DNA of 64,000 bases from the NCBI RefSeq assembly GCF_000444875.1, contig NC_021985.1, forward strand, positions 7,150,170 to 7,214,169. The letters are read 5' to 3'. Shown here in pieces: positions 8,252-16,643 of the stretch. Each line of letters opens with the position of its first letter. Within the stretch, counting starts at the first letter, position 1. Source of the DNA: Streptomyces collinus Tu 365. Lineage in GTDB: Bacteria; Actinomycetota; Actinomycetes; Streptomycetales; Streptomycetaceae. Under the pieces are notes generated by a model. That model was not told the DNA's origin and did no database searches. It saw nothing but the letters and a program-made list of their open reading frames with translations. Position numbers and translations under genes: made by a program.

Positions 8252-9154
8252 ATGATCGAGGCACGGCGGCTCCACATCCTCCGTGCGGTGGCGGACCACC
8301 GCACGGTCACCGCGGCGGCCGCCGCGCTCTACCTCACCCCCTCCGCCGTCTCCCAGCAGCTCACCGCCCTGGAGCAGGAGACGGGCCACCGCCTGGTCGA
8401 GCGCGGCGCCAGGGGCGTCCGGCTCACCCAGGCGGGGGAGATCCTGCTCAGCCACACCAACGCGGTCCTCGCCCAGCTGGAGCGGGCCGAGGCCGAACTG
8501 GCGGCCTACGGTTCTGGGGAGGCGGGCACCGTCACCGTCGCCGCCTTTGCGACCGGCATCGCCCAGGTGGTGGCGCCCGCCGTGGCCCGGCTCGCCTCCA
8601 CCGCGCCCGGCATACGCATCCGGGTCCAGGACGCCGAGGGCGACGCCAGCCTGCCCATGGTGCTGGACCGGCAGGTGGAGGTCGCCGTCGCCGTCGAGTA
8701 CCGGGGCGCGCCGGCCGCCGACGACCCCCGGCTCACCCATGTGCCGCTGTACGCCGAGCCGTTCGACGCGGTCGTGCCCGTCGGCCACCGGCTCGCCGAC
8801 GCCTTCGAGATCCCCCTCGCCGACCTGGGCAAAGACCTCTGGATCAGCCCGTACCCCGGCAACCCCTGCCACGACGTGGTCGTCCTCGCCTGCGAGAACG
8901 CCGGGTTCCAGCCGCGCTTCGCGCACTCCTCCGACGACTTCCGCGCCGTGGTCGCGCTCGCCGCCGCGGACGCGGGCGTCGCCCTCGTGCCGCGCTCGGC
9001 GCTGCGCGGCATGGACCTGGCGGGCGTGGTCGTCCGCCCGGTCGACGGGGTGGCCCCGACCCGCCGGGTGTTCGCGGCGGTGCGCCGCGGCGCCGAGGGG
9101 CACCCGCTGATCCGCCCGGTGCTTCAGGCCCTGGGAGAGGCAGCGCAGGCGTGA
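8252..9154 (+). CDS. LysR-family transcriptional regulator
   Basis: A 300-aa LysR regulator with an N-terminal winged HTH (residues 4-62, core TPSAVSQQLTALEQETG) and a C-terminal periplasmic-binding-like effector domain (about 90-295). GGAGG precedes the ATG at 8252. It lies 30 bp after kbl on the same strand, so it may be transcribed with tdh-kbl or from a short promoter between them. LysR proteins usually control adjacent genes, so regulation of threonine degradation is possible but is only inferred from position. The effector is unknown. Confidence 0.9.
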   Translation: MIEARRLHILRAVADHRTVTAAAAALYLTPSAVSQQLTALEQETGHRLVERGARGVRLTQAGEILLSHTNAVLAQLERAEAELAAYGSGEAGTVTVAAFATGIAQVVAPAVARLASTAPGIRIRVQDAEGDASLPMVLDRQVEVAVAVEYRGAPAADDPRLTHVPLYAEPFDAVVPVGHRLADAFEIPLADLGKDLWISPYPGNPCHDVVVLACENAGFQPRFAHSSDDFRAVVALAAADAGVALVPRSALRGMDLAGVVVRPVDGVAPTRRVFAAVRRGAEGHPLIRPVLQALGEAAQA

Positions 9155-9200
9155 GCCTTCGGTAACCTGCCCGTCTCATATCAGGGATAGCGTCCCGGAC

Positions 9201-9773
9201 ATGAGAAACGAGGGTCCCGATCCCGTCGACGCCCGCCTCGGCGCCCGGCTGGCCGAACTCCGGGCCGGCCGCGGCTGGTCGCTCGGTGAGCTGGCCGAGC
9301 GCAGCGGGGTGAGCCGGTCCACGTTGTCCCGCGCCGAACGCGCCGAGACCAGTGCCACCGCGGCCGTGCTCAACCGCCTCTGCCACGTCTACGGCCGCAC
9401 CATGTCCCAGCTGCTCAGCGAGGTGGAGGCGGAACCCGCTCCGCTGGTACGGGCGGCCGACCAGCGGGTCTGGCAGGACCCCGGCGCCGGGTTCACCCGC
9501 CGGTCGGTGTCACCGCCGCACCCCGGCCTGCGCGGCGAACTGGTCGAGGGCCGGCTCGCCCCCGGCGCCGACCTCGCCTACGACCGCCCGCCCGTGCCCG
9601 GCATCGAGCAGCACCTCTGGGTCCTCGACGGGGCGCTGGAGGTGACCGTCGACGGCACCGGCCACCCGCTCGGCGCCGGCGACTGCCTGCGCATGCGGGT
9701 CTTCGGGCCGACGAGGTTCCGCTGCACCGGGCCGGCGGCGGCCCGCTACGCGCTGGCGGTGGTCCGGCCATGA
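9201..9773 (+). CDS. XRE-family regulator with C-terminal cupin domain
   Basis: A 190-aa fusion: an XRE helix-turn-helix (about residues 12-66, core SLGELAERSGVSRSTLSRAE) followed by a small cupin domain (about 115-188) that should bind a small ligand. This architecture is common in regulators of amine, amino-acid or puutrescine-type metabolism. The last four bases overlap the start of the following GNAT gene (ATGA), so the two proteins are translationally coupled and probably functionally paired; similar HTH-cupin plus acetyltransferase pairs are frequent in actinobacteria. Target genes are unknown. Confidence 0.88.
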   Translation: MRNEGPDPVDARLGARLAELRAGRGWSLGELAERSGVSRSTLSRAERAETSATAAVLNRLCHVYGRTMSQLLSEVEAEPAPLVRAADQRVWQDPGAGFTRRSVSPPHPGLRGELVEGRLAPGADLAYDRPPVPGIEQHLWVLDGALEVTVDGTGHPLGAGDCLRMRVFGPTRFRCTGPAAARYALAVVRP

Positions 9774-10300
9774 GGGTGCGGCGCTGGGACGAGGAGCGGA
9801 TCCGCCGGGGCGGCGACGGACTCGCCCTGCTGCTGGCCGACACCGTGGCTGGCGGCGCCTCGGTCGGCTTCCTCGCCCCGCTCACGCCCGCGGCGGCGGA
9901 CGCCTGGTGGCGGGAGCGGGCCGACGCCGTCGCGGCCGGCCGGCTGCAGGTGTGGGTGGCCGAGGACGGCGCCGGCCGGCCGGCGGGCACCGTGGGCCTG
10001 GCCATGCCCGACAAGCCCAACAGCCGGCACCGGGCCGAACTCGTCAAGCTGATGGTGCACCGCCGGGCGCGCGGCGCCGGCCTCGGCCGGCTGCTCCTCG
10101 CCACCGCCGAACAGGCCGCCGCTGCCGCCGGGCTCACCCTCCTGCACCTGGACACCGAGACCGGCAGCCCCGCCGAGCGCCTCTACCGCTCGGCCGGCTG
10201 GACCCGCGCCGGCACCATCCCCGACTACGCGGCGAACCCGGCCGGCGAGCTGTGCCCGACGACCCTCTACTACAAGCGCCTGGCCCCGGCCGCGAGGTGA
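9770..10300 (+). CDS. GNAT-family N-acetyltransferase
   Basis: A 176-aa single-domain GNAT enzyme. The acetyl-CoA binding motif A is visible as VHRRARGAGLGRLLL (Q/RxxGxG/A type) around residues 100-115, followed by the C-terminal pattern LYRSAGWTRAGTIPDYA. It probably acetylates an amine, amino acid or antibiotic; the substrate cannot be read from the sequence. It overlaps the upstream XRE-cupin regulator gene by four bases, suggesting joint expression and possibly that the regulator senses the acetylated compound. Confidence 0.88.
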   Translation: MRVRRWDEERIRRGGDGLALLLADTVAGGASVGFLAPLTPAAADAWWRERADAVAAGRLQVWVAEDGAGRPAGTVGLAMPDKPNSRHRAELVKLMVHRRARGAGLGRLLLATAEQAAAAAGLTLLHLDTETGSPAERLYRSAGWTRAGTIPDYAANPAGELCPTTLYYKRLAPAAR

Positions 10301-10330
10301 CTGTCAGTGCCCCGGGTTAGCGTGCGGGGC

Positions 10331-10690
10331 ATGCCGGACGCCGAAGACGTACGCCGAATCGCCCTGTCCCTGCCGGACACCACGGAGAAGACCGCCTGGA
10401 ACATGCCCACGTTCCGGGTGGCCGGGAAGATGTTCGCCACGCTCCCGGAGGACGAGACGTCCCTCGCCGTGCGCTGCCCGAAGGAGGAGCGCGACGAACT
10501 GGTGCTGGCCGAGCCCGGCAAGTTCTGGATCGCCGGTCACGAGGCCCAGTTCGCCTGGGTCAGGGCCCGGCTCGCCGCCCTGGAGGACGAGGACGAGCTG
10601 CGTGACATCCTCGCCGACTCCTGGCGGCAGGCCGCGCCGTCCCGACTCCTGGACGACCACCCCGAGTTGGGCCTGCCCGGCGGCCGCTGA
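10331..10690 (+). CDS. MmcQ/YjbR-family protein
   Basis: A 119-aa YjbR/MmcQ (double-wing fold) protein. Typical features are the opening DVRRIALSLPDTTEKTAWNM, the central RVAGKMFATL and SLAVRCPKEERDEL, and the conserved tail DSWRQAAPSRLL. Family members have a DNA-binding-like fold but no established function. I place the start at the ATG at 10331; an in-frame GTG at 10307 would add eight residues that do not belong to the domain. It follows the GNAT gene by 30 bp on the same strand. Confidence 0.82.
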   Translation: MPDAEDVRRIALSLPDTTEKTAWNMPTFRVAGKMFATLPEDETSLAVRCPKEERDELVLAEPGKFWIAGHEAQFAWVRARLAALEDEDELRDILADSWRQAAPSRLLDDHPELGLPGGR

Positions 10691-10722
10691 AAACCCCTCG
10701 GCCCCGGCCGCCGCCGCATGAC

Positions 10723-11034
10723 ATGATCCCGCGCGGCGGCACCGGCGGCCCGGGGGACCGGGCGATCTCGTTCTGGGGCGTCATGTGGGCGACCAGCGTG
10801 CAGACCCAGGTCCCGGCGGACGTCCTCAACCGCATCCACGCCTACGACGTGGCCGGCTCCCTGGCGATGATGCCGGTCGGCCGGGCCCTGGCGGGTCCGG
10901 CCGCCGCGGCCCTCGGGACCGACCGGGTGCTGCCGGCGGCCGCGGCGATCAGCCTGGTGGTGCCCGCTGTCATGCTCGCGGTCCCCGCCATTCGGGGGCT
11001 CGTGCGGGCCGACGCCGGGGCGCCGGCCTCCTGA
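10723..11034 (+). pseudogene. C-terminal remnant of an MFS transporter
   Basis: Only about 100 codons remain. The stretch SFWGVMWATSVQTQVPADVL followed by a conserved Arg-His/Asp loop and two or three hydrophobic helices is the C-terminal part (last three membrane segments) of a typical 12-TM drug-efflux MFS protein of streptomycetes. The first nine helices are absent, and the upstream sequence belongs to the YjbR gene, so this cannot work as a transporter. The ATG at 10723 has no good ribosome site. It lies just before tRNA-Pro, a position where insertions and deletions are frequent. Confidence 0.7.
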
Positions 11035-11135
11035 GCGTTCCCGGGCTCCCGGGAAAGGGATGCGCGAGGACCGACCCGAGTGCGGTATTGTTTCCCTGCG
11101 CGTTTCGACCGGGGAAACCCCAGGTCAAACGGCAC

Positions 11136-11212
<77 letters not shown>

Positions 11213-11230
11213 GCTCTCGCAGCCGGTCGG

Positions 11231-11265
11231 AGGCCGTCTTCTCAGGGATGAGGAGACGGCCTTTC
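11231..11265 (+). terminator. Terminator of tRNA-Pro copy 1
   Basis: Arms AGGCCGTCTTCTC (11231-11243) and GAGGAGACGGCCT (11250-11262) pair with one T-G wobble around a 6-nt loop and are followed by TTC. The hairpin overlaps the stop of the convergent MASE1 gene, so it may end both transcripts. The third tRNA-Pro has a closely related hairpin. Confidence 0.8.
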
Positions 11266-12321
11266 GTCGCTTCCGCGGGCCTGGCCGTCACCGCTCGGGG
11301 GTGTGCGTTCCGGGTCCAGGGGCGCCGGGCTCGTACGGCGTCCCGTGACCTCGTCGTCGGGGAGCACGGTCAGCTGCTCGCTGGCGGCGATCCGGCTGAC
11401 CATGTCGGCGAGCCGGCCGCACGCCTGGGCGATCTCCCGCTGCGTCTGGTCGCGCTCGCTGATGACGGCCGAGAGCAGCAGCGCGGTCAGCGCAGCCGAC
11501 GCGTTGAACGCCTGCAGCGTGATCATGTTGGTGACCAGGTCGTGCCGGGCGAACGGGCCCTTGCTCCCGGTGGCGGCCATGATCGCGAAGGTCGACACGG
11601 CGAGCGCGCAGGGCGCGGCCCCGGCGAGCTGGAAGCGGAAGGCGGCCCAGATCAGCAGCGGGAAGCCCAGGAACACCAGGGGGGTGTTCGTGGTCTCCAG
11701 CAGCCCGACCCCGGTGGTGGCCGCCACCAGCAGGCCGGCCTCCAGCCACCGGGCCGCCGGCACGCCCTTCGGCAGGCGCGCCCTGCTCAGCACCAGCAGG
11801 ACCGGGGTGACCACCAGGACGCCCATCGCGTCACCGGTCCACCACACCGACCACGTCGGCCAGAAGGCGCGGGTGTGCAGCACACCGGCGAGGACGAGGG
11901 TCCCGGTGCCCACCGTGGCGCTGACGAGCATGCCGGGGAACGCGCCGAGGAAGATCAGCGCGAGCGCGTCCCGCAGGCGGTCGAGACGGTTGTGGAACCC
12001 CGCCCGCCGCAGCAGCGCGTAGCTGCACAGGGGCGCGAGCGTGTTGCCCGCGGTGATCGCCAGTACGGCCCCGGTCGACGGGCCCAGCGTGATGTTGGCC
12101 AGGAACGCCCCGAGCGCGATGCCGGGCCACAGCCGCGGCCCCCGCAGCAGCAGGGCGGCCACCGCGATGCCGCTCGGCGGCCACAGCGGCGTGACCTGCC
12201 CGCGCACGAGCTGCTGGAGCAGCCCCGCCTCGGCCGAGCCGTAGTAGAGCGCCGCGAGGACGCCGCTCTCCAGGGCGGTCAGGGCGGCGCGCCGGTACCG
12301 TTCCTGCCGCGCGCCAGTCAT
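11242..12321 (-). CDS. MASE1-domain integral membrane sensor protein
   Basis: A 359-aa membrane protein whose first about 290 residues form a MASE1 domain: eight or so hydrophobic helices with the signature GQVTPLWPPSGIAVAALL near the N-terminus. MASE1 is normally a sensory membrane module fused to a histidine kinase or GGDEF output; here it ends with a short coiled-coil segment and a disordered Pro-rich tail, without output domain. The ATG at 12321 has GGAGG seven bases upstream. It lies 134 bp downstream of the GAF-SpoIIE phosphatase gene on the same strand, which could supply the output. Confidence 0.85.
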   Translation of the reverse strand: MTGARQERYRRAALTALESGVLAALYYGSAEAGLLQQLVRGQVTPLWPPSGIAVAALLLRGPRLWPGIALGAFLANITLGPSTGAVLAITAGNTLAPLCSYALLRRAGFHNRLDRLRDALALIFLGAFPGMLVSATVGTGTLVLAGVLHTRAFWPTWSVWWTGDAMGVLVVTPVLLVLSRARLPKGVPAARWLEAGLLVAATTGVGLLETTNTPLVFLGFPLLIWAAFRFQLAGAAPCALAVSTFAIMAATGSKGPFARHDLVTNMITLQAFNASAALTALLLSAVISERDQTQREIAQACGRLADMVSRIAASEQLTVLPDDEVTGRRTSPAPLDPERTPPSGDGQARGSDERPSPHP

Positions 12322-12455
12322 CGGGCGACCTCCGTGTCGACATCGCCCCGACAACCATCATCCGCCGGAACCCCGCGATCCTCCACGCCACGACCGACCG
12401 GGGCACTGGGGGCCCGCCGCTCCGGGGCAGGCGGGCAGGGGCGTGCCGGGCGAGG

Positions 12456-13802
12456 TCACGTCGGGGGCGGTTCCGCCGGTGGGGTGCGGACGGCCAGGAT
12501 GGCCATGTCGTCGTGGCCGTCGCTCGGGTGGTGGTCGGCCAGGGCACGGACCAGGTCCGGCAGGGGGAGCGAGGCACTGGCCGCCACCAGCTTCGCGAGG
12601 TCGGCCAGGCTCTCGTCGATGGGGTGGGCCGGGTGTTCGACCAGTCCGTCGGTGAAGAAGACCAGCGTGGCGGCCGGGGGCAGCAGGCGGGAGTGGTCGG
12701 GGCGCGGCTGCTCGGGGTCGACCCCGAGCGGCAGGCCCGGCTCCGCGAGCAGCAGCTCCACCTCGCCCTCGTCGGTGATCAGCAGCGGCGGTACGTGGCC
12801 CGCGGTGCTCCAGTGCAGGCGCCGGCCCGTGCCCTCCGGTTCGAAGCGGGCGAGGGTGGTGGTCGTGACGGGGGCGTCCGTGAGGGCGGCCAGGGTGCGG
12901 TCGAGCTGGGTGAGGACGGCGCCCGGCGAACTGGTCAGGTCGAACAGCAGGGCGCGCAGCATGTTGCGGGTGGCGGCCATGGAGGCGGCCGCCTCGAGGT
13001 CGTGGCCGACCACGTCACCGATGACCACCGCGACCACGTCGTGCGGGAGCGGGATGACGTCGTACCAGTCGCCGCCGAGCTGACTGGGTTCGGCGGCGGG
13101 CCGGTAGATGGCGGCGGCGGCGAAGGGCCTGAGATCGGGCACGACGGGCAGCAGGAGCCGCTGGAACTGCTCGGCCCCGACGCGCACCCGTTCGAACAGG
13201 CGGACGTTCTCGATGGCGATGGCGGCGGCCCCGGCCAGGGCGACGACCACGGTCTCGTCGTGCTGGTCGAAGGGCTGCCCGTCGCGCCGCTCGGCGAGGT
13301 AGAGGTCGCCGTAGATCTCGCCGCGCACGCTGATGGCGACGCCGAGCAGGGTGCGCAGGCACGGGTGCCCGGGCGGGAAGCCGGTGGAGGACGGATGGGC
13401 CGGGATGTCGTCCACCCGCAGCGGTTCGGGGTGGCGGATCAGATGGCCGAGGACGCCGAGGCCGCGGGGCAGTCCGGCCTCGGCCAGATCGTCGCGTTCG
13501 CGCTGCGACAGCCCGGCGGAGATGAACTGCTCCAGACGGTCGCCGGAGGCGTCGAGCACGCCCAGGGCGCCGTAGCGGGCGCCCACCAGCTCCATGGCGG
13601 TGGTCACGATCCGGTGCAGCACCGCGGGCAGCTCCACCTCGCGGCTGATGGCCACCACCGCGTCCAGCAGGCCCTGGAGGCGGTCCATGGAGGAGAGCAG
13701 GGAGCGCAACTGGTCGTCGATGCGGCCCAGTTCGGAACGCAGGCGCAGGTGCAGGCCGGGGAGCGAGGGCTCCACCGGTGGTCTGCCCCTGTCTCTCGCC
13801 AT
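12456..13802 (-). CDS. GAF-SpoIIE (PP2C-type) serine phosphatase
   Basis: A 448-aa protein. Residues about 50-195 form a GAF domain (YGALGVLDASGDRLEQF, LYLAERRDGQPFDQHDE); residues about 225-445 form a SpoIIE-type PP2C domain with GGDWYDVIPL, VIGDVVGHDLEAA, FFTDGLVEH and the metal-binding GHDDMAIL. Such proteins dephosphorylate anti-sigma-factor antagonists and feed sigma-factor partner switching, a common Streptomyces stress pathway. No kinase or STAS domain is attached. The MASE1 gene follows downstream and may be the sensory partner; that link is inferred. Confidence 0.92.
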   Translation of the reverse strand: MARDRGRPPVEPSLPGLHLRLRSELGRIDDQLRSLLSSMDRLQGLLDAVVAISREVELPAVLHRIVTTAMELVGARYGALGVLDASGDRLEQFISAGLSQRERDDLAEAGLPRGLGVLGHLIRHPEPLRVDDIPAHPSSTGFPPGHPCLRTLLGVAISVRGEIYGDLYLAERRDGQPFDQHDETVVVALAGAAAIAIENVRLFERVRVGAEQFQRLLLPVVPDLRPFAAAAIYRPAAEPSQLGGDWYDVIPLPHDVVAVVIGDVVGHDLEAAASMAATRNMLRALLFDLTSSPGAVLTQLDRTLAALTDAPVTTTTLARFEPEGTGRRLHWSTAGHVPPLLITDEGEVELLLAEPGLPLGVDPEQPRPDHSRLLPPAATLVFFTDGLVEHPAHPIDESLADLAKLVAASASLPLPDLVRALADHHPSDGHDDMAILAVRTPPAEPPPT

Positions 13803-13947
13803 GGAGCCTCACCAGCCGTTCCGGTCGCCCGCCGTCGGAGCGCCCGCTGTCCGTCCCGACGGCTTCGATTCTCCCCCGCACACGACGTCCGGCGCGCGGC
13901 GTGCGGGGCGTGGCGTGCGGGGCGCGCGGCGTGCGGGCGGAACGGCG

Positions 13948-14742
13948 TCAGGCGGTCCGTACGTCCCGGCGGGTCACCGCGAGGTGGCCGACCAGGGCGA
14001 GGATGGCCACCGTCCAGGACAGCGTCACCGGGCCGAGGCCGAGTCCCAGGCCGCCCCGGTGCGGCGCCAGGGCCATCCAGTCGGCGATCGAGGCACCCAG
14101 CGGTCGGGTGATGACGTACGCCGTCCAGAACGCGGGCACCGCGCCCAGGACGCCCGCCCGGTGGGCGAGGGCCGGGACGCAGATCGCCGCGCCGAACAGG
14201 ACGGCCGAGCCCAGGTAGCCGAGGCCGACGGTCGCGGTGAGGTCGCCGGCGGCGGTGCCGAGCGCGAACGTGGCGAGGACGGCGGCCCAGTAGAACACCT
14301 CGCGGCGGCGGGTGTTGATGGCGTGGATCGACAGGGTCCGCTCCGCGGCGTACCAGAGGGCGAACACGGCGGCCAGGGCGATCATGAACAGGGGCGTCGA
14401 GAGGGTGTACGGGATGCCCAGGCCGACGTGCAGGATGTCGGCGGCCATCGTGCCGAACACGCTGACCATGACGATCGCCGTCCAGTAGATCCACGCCACG
14501 TACCGGCGGACGGCGAACTGGAGCACGAGCGCGGCCACGAGGCCGAGTCCGCCGAGACCGACCGCGGGAACCGGACCGAGGAGGTGCGCCAGCCAGTCGG
14601 ACGCGGTCTCGCCCATGCCGGTGGTGAGGACCTTGATGATCCAGAAGTACGCGGTGACCTCGGGCACCTTGTTCGCGGTCGTCCGGACGCGGTCACGGGC
14701 ATGGCCGCCGGGCCGGCGGTCGAGGACGTGCTCTGTGCTCAT
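13948..14742 (-). CDS. COG4705-type membrane protein
   Basis: A 264-aa integral membrane protein with about eight hydrophobic segments arranged as an internal duplication. The motif NKVPEVTAYFWIIKVLTTG appears early, and similar blocks (VFYWAAVLATFALGTAAGD, AYVITRPLGASIADW) recur in the second half. This is the pattern of the COG4705 uncharacterised membrane-anchored proteins found in many proteobacteria and actinobacteria, sometimes linked to metal or manganese handling. I start at the ATG at 14742 (MSTEHVLDRRPGG). Function is unknown; the repeat architecture suggests a small transporter. Confidence 0.8.
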   Translation of the reverse strand: MSTEHVLDRRPGGHARDRVRTTANKVPEVTAYFWIIKVLTTGMGETASDWLAHLLGPVPAVGLGGLGLVAALVLQFAVRRYVAWIYWTAIVMVSVFGTMAADILHVGLGIPYTLSTPLFMIALAAVFALWYAAERTLSIHAINTRRREVFYWAAVLATFALGTAAGDLTATVGLGYLGSAVLFGAAICVPALAHRAGVLGAVPAFWTAYVITRPLGASIADWMALAPHRGGLGLGLGPVTLSWTVAILALVGHLAVTRRDVRTA

Positions 14743-14922
14743 GAGCGGCACCCTCGCACGGGTGACCGCCTTCTCCCCAGCCCTCTTTACCAGGGTTTTG
14801 GTGCTTCTGGTGCAGGTGTTGCCATGGCGGTCCGTGAGCCTGAACACCGCCTGAACGCCTCGACGAAAGCCCTGTTCGGCGGCGCGACCGGCCTGATAGA
14901 CAGGCCGGTCGGCCGCCGGTGC

Positions 14923-15459
14923 TCAGGACACCACGCCCACGTGCGCGAGCGCCTGCTTCAGCAGCACCCCGTGCCCGCCCGGCATCTCCCCCTGCACCGC
15001 CGCCGAGGCGGCCTCCTGGGGGCTGAACCACACGAGGTCCAGCGCGTCCTGCCGGGGCCGGCAGTCGCCGGTGACCGGGACGACGTAGGCGAGGGACACC
15101 GCGTGCTGACGGGGGTCGTGGTACGGCGTGACGCCGGCCGTCGGGAAGTACTCGGCGACCGTGAACGGCTGCAGCGAGGAGGGCACCCGGGGCAGCGCGA
15201 CCGGGCCGAGGTCCTTCTCCAAGTGGCGCAGCAGCGCGTCGCGGACCCGCTCGTGGTGCAGGACGCGGCCGGAGACCAGGGTCCGGCTGACCGTTCCGTC
15301 CGGGCCGATGCGCAGCAGCAGTCCGATGCTCGTGACTTCGCCGCTGTCGTCCACGCGCACGGGCACGGCCTCGACGTACAGGATCGGCATACGGGCCCTG
15401 GCCATTTCCAGCTCGTCCGTGGTCAGCCAGCCGGGCGTGGTTTCGGTCATGTCAGACAT
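14923..15459 (-). CDS. DUF4916 / Nudix-like protein
   Basis: A 178-aa protein of the DUF4916 family, which has a Nudix-type fold. Recognisable blocks are GWLTTDELEMARARMPILYV, a Nudix-like beta segment around IGLLLRIGPDG, and the C-terminal QDALDLVWFSPQEA. The classical Nudix box GX5EX7REUXEEXGU is not intact, so hydrolase activity is uncertain. It stands alone between the membrane protein and the amidohydrolase, with 33 bp to the latter. Conserved in Streptomyces; no function is established. Confidence 0.8.
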   Translation of the reverse strand: MSDMTETTPGWLTTDELEMARARMPILYVEAVPVRVDDSGEVTSIGLLLRIGPDGTVSRTLVSGRVLHHERVRDALLRHLEKDLGPVALPRVPSSLQPFTVAEYFPTAGVTPYHDPRQHAVSLAYVVPVTGDCRPRQDALDLVWFSPQEAASAAVQGEMPGGHGVLLKQALAHVGVVS

Positions 15460-15492
15460 TGCTTGATCATACTTTCCGGGTGGGGCGCGCGC

Positions 15493-16641
15493 TCAGTCGC
15501 GGGCCGGATCGTTCTCGGGCAGTCCGTACAGCCGGCGGGCGTTGTCGCGGCCCGTCCAGGCCGCGATGCGCAGGGCGTCGGACAGGCTCAACTCGTCGGC
15601 GTCCACCCGGGCTTGGAGCATTCCGGCCAGTCCCTGCCGGAAGGACAGCGCGCCCAGGTGGTGGAACTCGGCCACGCCGTAGGCGTCGGAGCTGTACAGC
15701 AGTTTGCGGAACGGGGTGATCTCCAGTGCCTCCTCCAGGACCGCCCGGGCGCGGGCCGGGCCGGTGTGGTGCAGGGTCAGGCCGACGTCCAGGTGGACGC
15801 GCTCGAACACCGCAGCCAGGTAGGCGGCCTGACGGTGGTACGGCCAGCAGTGCAGCAGCAGGACCGGGACGGTGCCCGCCGTCAGGCGCAGCCAGTCGGT
15901 GAGCAGGGCGGGGTCGGCGTGGTGCAGCCGCAGGTCGGCGTCGCCGAAGCCGGTGTGCAGTTGCAGCGGCAGGCCCAGGTCGACGGCGGTCCACAGCAGG
16001 TGCCGCACCAGGACCGGGTCGGTCAGGCGTCCGCCGCGCGCGAGCCAGCGTCCCGCGGCCCGGGTCACCTCCGCGGCCGCCGGGCGTTCGGGGTCGAGGG
16101 CGAAGCCGGTGCGGTAGGCGGCCACCGACTTCACGGCGACCACGCCCGGCCGGTGTACGGCGTCCTCGGCGGCGGCCCGGAACCCGGCCGCGTACGCGCC
16201 TGCCGTCACCCCGCGCGCCGCCAGTTCCTCGGCGACCCGTTCGAGGCGGACCACCTCGTGGGCGGTGGCACCGGCCGCCCCGGCCAGTTCGGCGGGGGAG
16301 GTGCCGGGGTGCGGGGTGTACCCGGTGTCGACGCAGAGGGCCTCGACGTGCGCGGCGGTCAGGAAGCGCCGGTTGACCTCGTGGGGGCCGAGGTCGGAGC
16401 GCCGGGCCAGGTAGTCGGCGGCGGGCGCGTGCCGGGGCAGGTCGAGCAGGGGCGCGCAGTGCCGGCGCACGGCCACGCCGACCGGGGTGTCGAAGGGGGA
16501 GACGCCGGGCCAGGCCCCGCCCTCGGTGAGCAGCGGCTCGAACCGCCCGGGCGGCAGGTCGGCCGTGGACACGCCGTGGCAGTGGTGGTCGACCAGGGGC
16601 AGCGCCCGGAGGAACTCGTGGACGGGGCCTGCGGCGGGCAC
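15493..16641 (-). CDS. Amidohydrolase-superfamily protein (FluG N-domain-like)
   Basis: A 382-aa TIM-barrel amidohydrolase. The metal ligand motif HxH is in LVDHHCHGV near the N-terminus, further ligands are suggested by LQLHTGFGD and LLLHCWPYH, and the C-terminal aspartate by LLYSSDAYGV. The GTG at 16641 is two bases after the stop of the glutamine-synthetase-like gene upstream, so the two are translationally coupled. The pair corresponds to the two halves of the fungal FluG protein (amidohydrolase fused to type-I-like glutamine synthetase). A role in cleaving a gamma-glutamyl compound or amide made by its partner is inferred. Confidence 0.82.
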   Translation of the reverse strand: MPAAGPVHEFLRALPLVDHHCHGVSTADLPPGRFEPLLTEGGAWPGVSPFDTPVGVAVRRHCAPLLDLPRHAPAADYLARRSDLGPHEVNRRFLTAAHVEALCVDTGYTPHPGTSPAELAGAAGATAHEVVRLERVAEELAARGVTAGAYAAGFRAAAEDAVHRPGVVAVKSVAAYRTGFALDPERPAAAEVTRAAGRWLARGGRLTDPVLVRHLLWTAVDLGLPLQLHTGFGDADLRLHHADPALLTDWLRLTAGTVPVLLLHCWPYHRQAAYLAAVFERVHLDVGLTLHHTGPARARAVLEEALEITPFRKLLYSSDAYGVAEFHHLGALSFRQGLAGMLQARVDADELSLSDALRIAAWTGRDNARRLYGLPENDPARD

Positions 16642-16643
16642 GG

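Noticed and set aside
10723..11034. Intact small membrane protein
   Set aside because: The sequence corresponds to only the last helices of a larger MFS transporter and has no own ribosome site, so I list it as a remnant.
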